In this document: piece by piece, positions 1-6,786 of the stretch
Layout: each line of letters begins with the position of its first letter
Numbering within the stretch: the stretch's first letter is position 1
Source of the DNA: an uncultured Clostridia bacterium
GTDB lineage: Bacteria > Bacillota > Clostridia > Oscillospirales > Oscillospiraceae
DNA: 10,344 nucleotides
Direction of reading: 5' to 3'
Assembly (NCBI GenBank): GCA_947169005.1
Contig: CAMVOG010000066.1
Span: 1 to 10,344 of the forward strand
Made by a program: the position numbers and the translations under genes
The notes under the pieces: model-generated
Databases searched by the model: none
Seen by the model: only the letters and a program-made list of their open reading frames with translations
Told to the model about the DNA's origin: nothing

Positions 1-3000
1 AAGCGCAGCACGGCGACGGGCCGCCCCGGCTGCAGGATCACGGAGCCCGCAAAGGCGAGGGTAAGGCTCCCCTCCCCCTCCACGCGGCTTGTAAGCCCCG
101 CCTCGGATTCGATCTCCCGCAGCGTCAGGACCGCGGGATCGTATTCGACCCGATACAGGCCGTTGGCGCAGGCCTGCCCGGAGCTCAGCTCCAGGGTGAC
201 GCTGCCGGCGCCGCTCTCGCTCCCGGCGAGAAAGGCGGCCTTCTCCTCGGGCGTATAGCCGGGCTCGTCGATGGCCCCGCTCTCGCTGCCGGGCTGATAG
301 AGCCCCTCCGGAGCCGTGTCGATGCCGGGCAGGGGCGCGACCGGCTCATATACGCGGCCCGCCTCCTTATCCAATGCCAGCAGGCAGCTCAGCTGATGCC
401 CCACGTCGAAGTAGCGCTTGAAGGCCCCGGTCTCGGTGTCGATCTCATAGAGGACGGAGAAGGTGATCTCCGTGTCCCCGAAGTGGTCGGCGGAATAGCT
501 GGCCCAATAGAGGGTGCCGTCGTTGGGGTCGATGGTCATGGACTGCATGTATTTGCTGCTGATGGCCATGGTGGTGAGGAGCCTGGCCCTGGCGGGCAGC
601 CGCTCCAGCAGGAGCCGGGCGTCGTAGGTATCCACGTCCCCGTCCCCGTCCACGTCCGCGTTGTGCTGCTTTTGGATAGAGCCCCGGGCCCCGTTCACAT
701 AGTCCAGCAGGGCCTGCGCGTCCGCCTCGTTCACAACGCCGTCGCCGGAGAAGTCAAAGGCGGTGTTCCCCTTCTTCACGGAATCCAGGGTATATGACCA
801 GATGCGCCCGCTGGCGTACTGATTGCTGTAGAAGCGGCCCTCGGCGTCGATGGCCAGGGTGTTGGTCTTGATGGGCGTGCTGCCCAGGACCTGTCCGCTG
901 CCGGTGGCGACGTCGATGGTGAGGAGCTTGCTGTCCTCCGTGACGCCGTAGAGCCTGCCCTCCGCGGGGCTCCAGGCCAGGTCCACGGGATTCAGGCCCA
1001 CGTCGCCGATGTAGCTGGGCTCGGAGGGATCGGAGACGGAGAGCCGATAGAGCTCCGTGCCGTAGGCGACGGCGTAGATGCTGTCCCCGGCGGCGGCCGC
1101 CGCGGTGTAGATTCGCCCGGAGTCCGTCACGGCGGGCAGCTCGGCGCTGCGCTTATCCAGGCGCACCCAGCTCTGCTCCGCCAGGTCGAATGCGATCTTG
1201 TTCCCGGAATAAAGGATCCCGTCCTCCTTGACCGTAAGGGTATAGGTGGCGGCGTTCATGGCGTAGTCGAAGACCTGGAGCATGTACCTGCCGCCCATCG
1301 CGGCCTTCACGCTGTAGGTGGCCTCCTCCCCGCGGGCGATTTCCTGCTTGGCCCCAGTATAGGAAAGGACCTCCTTGCCTTCGCCGTCATAGAGGATGAC
1401 GGCGGCAATGTAGTTGCTGTCGCAGGCGGTCACGTCCAGTCTCCCGTTTTCGTAAACGATGTCCCGGACACTGGGGGCGACTCCGTCAACGGCCGCCTTG
1501 ATGGACAGGACCGCGCCGCTGCCGGGCTGGGAATGCTCGCCCAGCTTGCCCGCGTCGTAATATTCGGGCAGGGCCGCGAAGGAGAGCTGCAGGATGTGGT
1601 CCTCGGGCAGCTCGGGCAGCTTGTAGTTGACACGGACCGTGATGGGACTGTAGCACTGCCAGACCCTGGCGGACTTGCTGTAATAGGCGCCCTGGTAATC
1701 GCCCTCGTCCCGGTTTTCCAGATAAACGGTCCCGTCCGTCAGGTCCTTCACCTGGTAGGTGTAGCTGGAGCGGTCCCGCATGAGGGAGTAGGACCAGGAA
1801 TCAAGGACCGCGCCATTGCTCAGAGCGTCCCGCTCGGGCATATACACCGCGTCCGGCACCAGGGGGTTGCCCCCGTAGGCGTAGCTGCCGCCGCTGTAGG
1901 AGGTGGTGATGTTGGCGTGATTTTTGCCGTAGGAGCTGCTTACGAAGCGGTTGCCGAGATGAATGTTTTCATAGTCCTCGGGATAGGTGGCGCGGGACTT
2001 GTCCGTGGTGCTGGGGGTGGAATAGGTCGTGAGGATCTCGCCCTGGCAGAAGCTGGGCCCGTTGTACATGGAGGGATCGGTCCAGTTGCCGTAGAAGGCC
2101 AGCACGGGGATGGAGTGGACGGCGCTCACGGCCCCGTCGCCGCTGGTCCGCGGCGTCACATAGAGGAAGGCCTGCACGTAGTTGCCCTTGGGGAAGCCCG
2201 CGTTCAGCCAGCTTTTGGCGCTTTCCGCCAGCGTCAGCGTCACGCTGACCTTCGCCGTCCCGCCTGCCGGGACCGTCACGCTGTTCCCGCTCTGTGTGGG
2301 GGCGGTGACCGTCAGGCTGCTTTTCAGCGTGTGGGTCGTCTGCAGCGCGTATTTCGTCAGATAGGGGGAGTGCAGGTTGCTGGCCTTCCGGACATAGTCC
2401 TGGGTGAAGGCGTCCGCCGTCAGGTCAAAGGTTTCGTCCTCCCCCGTCGTGTTATAGATGGTGAAGGAGAAGGAATAGACGCCCGTCCGCTCGGGATCGT
2501 CCCCCAACTCGGCCTTGACCTTGCCGTCCTCCCAGGAGGCGGTGGCGTCCCGGTCCATGAGGATCACGGAGTTGGCCCCGACCATGCCTGTGGCATAGGC
2601 CAGGCCCGCGCCCTGCCGGAGCAGGGGGAAGTAACGCCCGGCGCTGTCCTTCATGGGCACGGCGGTGGACATGAGCAGGGACTGGGTAAGCTGCCGGGCG
2701 CTGAGGCCCGTTTTCTCCTCCAGCCCGCTCTTGCGCAGATACTCCCGGAAAATGCCCACGATCCCGGCGACCTGGGGCGTGGCCATGGAGGTGCCGCTCA
2801 TGCTCTTGTATTTATCGGTGTCCGCCGTGTCGCCCCGCACGGAGAAGATATTGCCCCCGGGGGCCGTGATCTCCGGCTTCAGGGTCAGGTCGCCCAGAGT
2901 GCCCCAGGAGCTGAAATAGCTCATGTTGTAGGACTTGTCCTGGGCGGGAACGACGGTGAGGCCGTTCTTCACCAGGAGCCTGCCGGTATAGTACACGTTG

Positions 3001-4826
3001 TTGTTGTCGTCAAGCTGCCGGGCGGCCAGGGCCTTGATGGCCGCGCCCTCCTCCTTGGTGATGGAGACGCAGGGCTGCTCATAGGTATAGGAGCTCATGT
3101 CCATGCCGATGGTTCCGCTCTCATTATTATAAATAATGGTTGCGACGGCCCCGCAGTCCACGGCGTAGCTCGCCTTTTCATAGAAGGGGATCTCCTGTCC
3201 GCGGGAGATGATGGCGATCTTTCCCTCCAGGTCGATAAAGTCAAAGTCGCCCGCCTCGCCGTAGCCGTCCGTGAAGACAAATTCGTACTCCGTGCCCGTT
3301 TTGTCGGCAGAGGTATCCAGGGTGGTCAGCGACTTCATATTGTTGTAGAGGCCCTCGCTGTAGGTCGCGGTAAAGCTCTCGCCGTTCTCGCCGATGGCGG
3401 TGATGGTGGCGTCGGAGATCGTGCCGCTGTTGTCGACGGAGGCCACGGTCAGGCTGTCCGCCAGGCTGGCGGGGTTGGAAACGCGGTCGTAGTTTACGTC
3501 GTCCGCGTACAGGTAGCCGGCGGGCAAAAAGCCGTTGGTATTGCTGTAATCCGCCCAGGCCCCGTCGTTGCCCGCCGCCACGCACATGATGATGTCAGAG
3601 GCTCTCACCAGCTCCATGACCCGCGCGTAGACGGAGGAGGTGGAAAAGCCGTTTGTGTTGCTGCCCAGAGAAAGGTTTACGGAGTCGGCCCCCAGGATGA
3701 TGGCGTCCTCAATGGCGGCCACGATGTCGGAATCAAAGGCCCCGCCCAGGGCGCCGAAAACCTTCATCACCAAAAGCTGGGCGTCCGGCGCGTTGCCCAC
3801 CACGGCGACGGTCTGGGCGGCGTCGGCCATGGCGCCCTCCGCCGTCTTCACATAGCGGTTGGCCGCGGCGATGCCCGCCACGTGGGAGCCGTGGTCGCCC
3901 TTCGCGTCGTTATCGTGGGTCACGTCCGTGGACTTGTCCACGTAGTTGAAGGCGAAGGGCAGCTTTTCGCTGTAATACAGTTCCTCAGCCGTCACGGCAG
4001 AGAGGATCTTCTTGGCGTTGAGCTGATAAAGATGCTCCTGCAGCCAGCCCGCGTCCAGCCAGTTCAGCGAGGCCGCGTAATCCTCATAGCTCATGCCCGC
4101 CGCGGCCGCGCCCCGCCCGATGGCATAGCGGAAGGCCTCCGCAGAGAAGGACTGGTGATCGGTGTCGATGCCCGTGTCCACAATGGCAACGCGGGAGCCG
4201 GCCCCCGTATAGCCCGCCGTGAAAAGCTGATTCACCCCGGTCATGCCGACGGAAAGGCTCATCTGGGGGTCCAGGCTCTCCTCGCCGGACCAGGGCTCCA
4301 CAGCGGGATAATACTGCGCCTCCGGCACGACCTCCTTGACGCCGGGCACGGCCTCGATGGCGGCGATCTGCCCATAGCGCACGTTTGCGGAGATCAGGTT
4401 GGCCGCCAGCGTCAGATTCCATTGCACGTCCAGCTTCCCGCCCAGCCGCTTTTCAATGGCGGCGGTGAGGGCGTTCTGGCGGGCCAGCAGCCCCTCCCGG
4501 TAGCTGAGGGCGGCCGGGTCCTCCGCCGCCCGCGCGGCGGAGTAGCCCGCGGCCAGGGTGGGCTCCTCCTCCAGCACGATGGAAACGCGCACGGTCTCCG
4601 TGAGGGAAACGGGGCTCTGCCCAAGCTCCTCGGAAACCAGTGCGCCGGGATTCAGCGTCTCCAGGGCAGAGGCGGAAACGGCCTCCCCGCTCACGGGATG
4701 AAAGTCCACGCTGTTCTCCCTCCGCGCCTCCGGCTCAGCGGCCAGGGCCGGAGCCGCCAGGGACAGGAGGAGCGCCGACAGGAGCAGGATGCCGATCAGC
4801 CTTTTTGCGTTCATGTGTTTCTTCAT
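1..4826 (-). CDS. Secreted S8 (subtilisin-like) serine protease with PA, Fn3-like, dockerin and cohesin-like regions (C-terminus beyond window)
   Basis: Extracellular endopeptidase of family S8, 1608 codons visible in one uninterrupted frame with no stop before the left edge. A signal peptide covers residues 1-30 (basic MKKHMNAKR, hydrophobic core, ending APALAA). An I9-like propeptide follows at about 79-174. The catalytic triad is complete: Asp217 in VDTGID, His312 in GDHGSHVAG and Ser680 in GTSMATP, with oxyanion Asn420 in AAGND. A protease-associated (PA) domain lies between His and Ser at about 490-590. After the catalytic domain come an Fn3_5-like domain (about 760-880), as in cell-envelope proteinases and C5a peptidases, and a propeller-like repeat region (about 1235-1485). 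A dockerin with two calcium loops (about 1358-1409) interrupts that region. A cohesin-like start (from about 1535, with a typical YDPAVL motif) is cut by the edge. The start at 4826 is chosen because AGGAGG (4833-4838) sits 6 nt upstream; an ATG four codons further in fits less well. The leader carries a cobalamin riboswitch and terminator. The natural substrate is unknown. Confidence 0.95.
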   Translation of the reverse strand, partial: MKKHMNAKRLIGILLLSALLLSLAAPALAAEPEARRENSVDFHPVSGEAVSASALETLNPGALVSEELGQSPVSLTETVRVSIVLEEEPTLAAGYSAARAAEDPAALSYREGLLARQNALTAAIEKRLGGKLDVQWNLTLAANLISANVRYGQIAAIEAVPGVKEVVPEAQYYPAVEPWSGEESLDPQMSLSVGMTGVNQLFTAGYTGAGSRVAIVDTGIDTDHQSFSAEAFRYAIGRGAAAAGMSYEDYAASLNWLDAGWLQEHLYQLNAKKILSAVTAEELYYSEKLPFAFNYVDKSTDVTHDNDAKGDHGSHVAGIAAANRYVKTAEGAMADAAQTVAVVGNAPDAQLLVMKVFGALGGAFDSDIVAAIEDAIILGADSVNLSLGSNTNGFSTSSVYARVMELVRASDIIMCVAAGNDGAWADYSNTNGFLPAGYLYADDVNYDRVSNPASLADSLTVASVDNSGTISDATITAIGENGESFTATYSEGLYNNMKSLTTLDTSADKTGTEYEFVFTDGYGEAGDFDFIDLEGKIAIISRGQEIPFYEKASYAVDCGAVATIIYNNESGTIGMDMSSYTYEQPCVSITKEEGAAIKALAARQLDDNNNVYYTGRLLVKNGLTVVPAQDKSYNMSYFSSWGTLGDLTLKPEITAPGGNIFSVRGDTADTDKYKSMSGTSMATPQVAGIVGIFREYLRKSGLEEKTGLSARQLTQSLLMSTAVPMKDSAGRYFPLLRQGAGLAYATGMVGANSVILMDRDATASWEDGKVKAELGDDPERTGVYSFSFTIYNTTGEDETFDLTADAFTQDYVRKASNLHSPYLTKYALQTTHTLKSSLTVTAPTQSGNSVTVPAGGTAKVSVTLTLAESAKSWLNAGFPKGNYVQAFLYVTPRTSGDGAVSAVHSIPVLAFYGNWTDPSMYNGPSFCQGEILTTYSTPSTTDKSRATYPEDYENIHLGNRFVSSSYGKNHANITTSYSGGSYAYGGNPLVPDAVYMPERDALSNGAVLDSWSYSLMRDRSSYTYQVKDLTDGTVYLENRDEGDYQGAYYSKSARVWQCYSPITVRVNYKLPELPEDHILQLSFAALPEYYDAGKLGEHSQPGSGAVLSIKAAVDGVAPSVRDIVYENGRLDVTACDSNYIAAVILYDGEGKEVLSYTGAKQEIARGEEATYSVKAAMGGRYMLQVFDYAMNAATYTLTVKEDGILYSGNKIAFDLAEQSWVRLDKRSAELPAVTDSGRIYTAAAAAGDSIYAVAYGTELYRLSVSDPSEPSYIGDVGLNPVDLAWSPAEGRLYGVTEDSKLLTIDVATGSGQVLGSTPIKTNTLAIDAEGRFYSNQYASGRIWSYTLDSVKKGNTAFDFSGDGVVNEADAQALLDYVNGARGSIQKQHNADVDGDGDVDTYDARLLLERLPARARLLTTMAISSKYMQSMTIDPNDGTLYWASYSADHFGDTEITFSVLYEIDTETGAFKRYFDVGHQLSCLLALDKEAGRVYEPVAPLPGIDTAPEGLYQPGSESGAIDEPGYTPEEKAAFLAGSESGAGSVTLELSSGQACANGLYRVEYDPAVLTLREIESEAGLTSRVEGEGSLTLAFAGSVILQPGRPVAVLR

Positions 4827-4883
4827 ATGGGACCTCCTGGTTAGATCAAAACGGTATTGTTCTCTTCTTCAAGCCGGAGAAAA

Positions 4884-4926
4884 TAAAAAAGCCGCGCCGG
4901 CTGAATGCCGGCGCGACCGCTTTTTT
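4884..4926 (-). terminator. Intrinsic terminator, expression platform of the cobalamin riboswitch
   Basis: The hairpin has a perfect GCGCCGGC/GCCGGCGC core (4894-4901 with 4907-4914), a further C-G pair and a 5-nt loop. On the minus strand it is followed directly by a run of six T (4890-4885). It lies between the riboswitch aptamer and the protease ribosome binding site, where a transcription-attenuating expression platform is expected. An opposite run of six T at 4921-4926 makes it nearly symmetric, so it could also stop plus-strand transcription, but no plus-strand gene ends here. I could not identify the competing antiterminator with certainty. Confidence 0.85.
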
Positions 4927-4971
4927 CGCCCCATCTGTTACAGTACCCCCTTGGGGTGCCCTCACAGTTCG

Positions 4972-5197
4972 TGCATCGTCGGTCTTCTGGCTCACGTATT
5001 GGGAAGCGCCGGGAGGCGCTTCTGCGTCTGCCGTCCAGCCTTCTCAGGTTTCCCCAATGACCGGATCGCTCCACGGGCGGCAGGCTCCTACGTCTACAGC
5101 AACGGGCAAGCCCCGGACTTGGCGGCGGGCCGTCTCACCGGGTTTCCTAATCACCGCGCCTGCCCCGCGGGGCAGTCATGACGGGTGACACGATGCA
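4972..5197 (-). promoter_or_regulatory. Cobalamin (B12) riboswitch aptamer
   Basis: This is a leader RNA element that binds a cobalamin and shuts off the downstream gene. On the minus strand, P1 closes perfectly over 8 bp (TGCATCGT at 5197-5190 with ACGATGCA at 4979-4972). The conserved 5' core reads TTAGGAAACCCGGTGAGAC (5150-5132). It is followed by an AAGTCCGGGGC...GTTGCTGTAGACG segment (5120-5090) matching the family's 'GGGC...CACTGTAA' region. The 3' B12 box reads GAGCCAGAAGACC (4993-4981), against the family's AGCCnGnAGACC. Peripheral stems are also visible: CTGCCCC/GGGGCAG (5160-5175) and GAAGCGCC/GGCGCTTC (5003-5022). A terminator and the S8 protease start codon follow on the same strand, so the protease is the predicted target. 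Ligand class (adenosyl- or hydroxo/methylcobalamin) cannot be told by eye. Confidence 0.9.
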
Positions 5198-5238
5198 GCA
5201 TATTCCATTTTTCGGGATCGTTCTATGATACCAAATTG

Positions 5239-5266
5239 ATTATAGCACCTTTTGCGCCCCTGTTCA
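5239..5266 (-). promoter_or_regulatory. Promoter of the riboswitch-protease transcript
   Basis: On the minus strand the -10 is a perfect TATAAT (5244-5239). It is preceded at 16 bp by TGAACA (5266-5261), which matches the -35 consensus at 4 of 6 bases. Transcription would start near 5232, about 35 nt before the 5' strand of riboswitch P1, so the whole aptamer is included in the leader. Confidence 0.75.
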
Positions 5267-5406
5267 TTTCCAAAATGATTTTTTCCTGCGGCAATAATAC
5301 CAATTTGCCCTACAGACCCCTTGTGTTTTCCGTCAAGCTGTACGCTTTCACGGGCCCCGGGAAAGGCAAATGTGTCATTTTCGACAAAAAAACGCCGCTC
5401 TTCCTC

Positions 5407-5435
5407 TTGTTTTGACCGTTCCGATCATGTAGAAT
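5407..5435 (+). promoter_or_regulatory. Candidate promoter of the SUMF1-like gene
   Basis: TTGTTT (5407-5412, 3 of 6 to consensus) and TAGAAT (5430-5435, 5 of 6) are separated by 17 bp. The implied start is about 25 nt before the start codon. The stretch 5267-5406, between this promoter and the divergent riboswitch promoter, is AT-richer than the genes and shows no other clear feature. Confidence 0.5.
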
Positions 5436-5467
5436 GGAAGCAACGAAATAAACAAGGAGTGACCGCT

Positions 5468-6694
5468 ATGGAAATCATCAAGACCGGCGTACAGGATGAA
5501 TTCGGCTACCCCGTACTGAAAAAGGTGGGCGAGCCCGAGCCCGTGGTCCTGCCCGAGGAAGCCCCGGAGGTCCTCCGGGCCCGTTACGAGGGGGCGCGCT
5601 TTGCCCTGGAGGCCGCCTCCGGGGGCAAGAACACCCTGCTTTTCGACGACCTGGGCCTCCCCTCCGTCATGGTCCGCATCCCCATGTTCCTGTGGTCGGA
5701 CGTGCTGGAGGGTGCGCCCCAGGAGCCCTGCTCCGCCTTCGTGGTGGGCGGCAAGGTGCAGGATTCCATCTGGATCAGCAAGTACATGAACGTCATCGAG
5801 CACGGGCGGGCCTACAGCCTCCCGGGCCGTGACCCGGCCCATACCCTCACCATCGACGAGGCCCGGGCCGCCTGCGCCGCCAAGGGCAAGGGCTGGCATC
5901 TGCTCACCAACGCCGAGTGGTGCGCCCTCATGCACTGGAGCGTGAAGAACGGCACGGTCCCCCGGGGCAACGCCGCCTTCGGCACGAATCTGGAGCGGCC
6001 CTGGGACAAGGGCGTGCTCTCGGACCAGCCCCGCGGCCGGGGCATGGAGGACTCCATGCGCACCCTCACGGGCACGGGTCCCGACGCCTGGAATCACGAC
6101 GGCGGCCCCTGGGGCGTGGCGGACCTGGCGGGGAACGCCTGGGACTGGGTCGCCGGCTTCCGCACCGTGGACGGGGAGATCCAGCTCATCCCCGATAACG
6201 ACAGCGCCCTGAACGTGGACGAGGGGCCGGACAGCCCCCTCTGGCGGGCGGTATTGGAGGACGGAAGTCTGGCGGCCCCCGGCGCCCCCGGCACGCTGAA
6301 ATATGACGGCGGCGCGCCCGGCACCGATTCCCCGGAGGATATCGGCGTCCCCGGCGGCTACCGGCTGAACACGAAAATGGTAAACCCCAACTACACGGGC
6401 CATGAGGCGGACATCGCCCACCGGGCCTACGGCTGGGCCTTCTTCAAGGACATCCCGGCGGCGGAGGGCGTCACGGTGCCCCCCATCCTCCAGCGGCTGG
6501 GGGCCATGCCCCTGCCCGAGGGCCACAGGGACAACAGCGTTTTCTTCCTGCGCAATTACGGCGAGCGTGTCGCCGCCCGGGGCGGGAGCTGGTTCGACGG
6601 CCCCTTCGGCGGCATCTGGGAGCTCTATCTGCGGGAGACCCGGGCCTTCATCTACCCCGATATCGGCTTCCGCGCCGCCTATGTGGAGGCGTAA
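5468..6694 (+). CDS. Formylglycine-generating-enzyme-like (SUMF1 / C-type-lectin fold) protein with DGR-type C-terminal region
   Basis: A 408-residue protein. ATG 5468 is chosen because AAGGAG (5454-5459) lies 8 nt upstream; a longer open frame upstream has no such site. There is no signal peptide or membrane segment. Family signs are ISKYMNV (103-109), GWHLLTNAEW (142-151), WNHDGGPWGVADLAGN (208-223) followed by WDWVAG (225-230), and the C-terminal RGGSW (371-375) ... IGFR (399-402). From memory, this arrangement (with LPGRDP, GTVPRGN and LKYDG) resembles the phage-tail or stand-alone SUMF1 proteins that serve as variable proteins of diversity-generating retroelements. Such proteins are thought to bind ligands rather than make formylglycine. 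No sulfatase lies in the window, and I see no paired active-site cysteines of the true enzyme in the C-terminal part, so an enzymatic role is unlikely. No terminator is evident after it, and a promoter for the next gene follows. Confidence 0.88.
   Translation: MEIIKTGVQDEFGYPVLKKVGEPEPVVLPEEAPEVLRARYEGARFALEAASGGKNTLLFDDLGLPSVMVRIPMFLWSDVLEGAPQEPCSAFVVGGKVQDSIWISKYMNVIEHGRAYSLPGRDPAHTLTIDEARAACAAKGKGWHLLTNAEWCALMHWSVKNGTVPRGNAAFGTNLERPWDKGVLSDQPRGRGMEDSMRTLTGTGPDAWNHDGGPWGVADLAGNAWDWVAGFRTVDGEIQLIPDNDSALNVDEGPDSPLWRAVLEDGSLAAPGAPGTLKYDGGAPGTDSPEDIGVPGGYRLNTKMVNPNYTGHEADIAHRAYGWAFFKDIPAAEGVTVPPILQRLGAMPLPEGHRDNSVFFLRNYGERVAARGGSWFDGPFGGIWELYLRETRAFIYPDIGFRAAYVEA
6578..6673 (+). other. Putative DGR-type variable region (residues 371-402 of the SUMF1-like protein)
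   Basis: The segment runs from RGGSW to IGFR, 32 residues. Its invariant framework (RGGSWxxGxxxG, LxL, IGFR) keeps the spacing I remember for retroelement-diversified C-type-lectin proteins. The positions that are Asn in typical template translations are here F, D, F, Y, R, E, F, Y and D. Seven of these nine codons end in a pyrimidine, as expected if they arose from AAC/AAT. The two exceptions are CGG and GAG. No A-rich template copy and no reverse transcriptase are seen in the window, so active diversification is not shown. Confidence 0.6.
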
Positions 6695-6719
6695 GGCAGG
6701 CAAAAGGGGCAGAAACAGA

Positions 6720-6748
6720 TTGCGTTTTTCACGCAAATCTGCTATTAT
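6720..6748 (+). promoter_or_regulatory. Candidate promoter of the first SDR gene with overlapping dyad
   Basis: TTGCGT (6720-6725, 3 of 6) and TATTAT (6743-6748, 5 of 6) are spaced by exactly 17 bp. The -35 is part of an inverted repeat TTGCG-N7-CGCAA (6720-6736) that runs into the spacer, a suitable place for a repressor to bind. The implied start is about 30 nt before ATG 6787. Confidence 0.55.
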
Positions 6749-6786
6749 TATATCAAAATCCAACAAATAAGAAAAGAGGAATTGCC

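Noticed and set aside
1533..4844. Long plus-strand open frame of 1103 codons opposite the protease
   Set aside because: It runs antiparallel to the protease in register. Its translation is low-complexity Gly/Val/Ala/His-rich with no domain, whereas the minus strand shows a full S8 catalytic triad, signal peptide and ribosome binding site. It is a GC-driven shadow.
5160..5175. CTGCCCC-GC-GGGGCAG palindrome as a repressor operator
   Set aside because: It lies inside the riboswitch between P1 and the conserved core and is better explained as a peripheral stem of the aptamer.
4640..5188. Small plus-strand open frames across the protease leader
   Set aside because: They overlap the riboswitch and terminator and lack domains. 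The RNA structure explains the region.
5412..5435. TTGACC as the -35 of the SUMF1-like gene promoter
   Set aside because: It is only 12 bp from the TAGAAT -10, too short for sigma-A. TTGTTT at 5407 with 17 bp spacing fits better.
5375..6766. Minus-strand open frame of 463 codons opposite the SUMF1-like gene
   Set aside because: It has no domain or ribosome binding site and overlaps the neighbouring promoters on both sides. The plus strand has clear family motifs.
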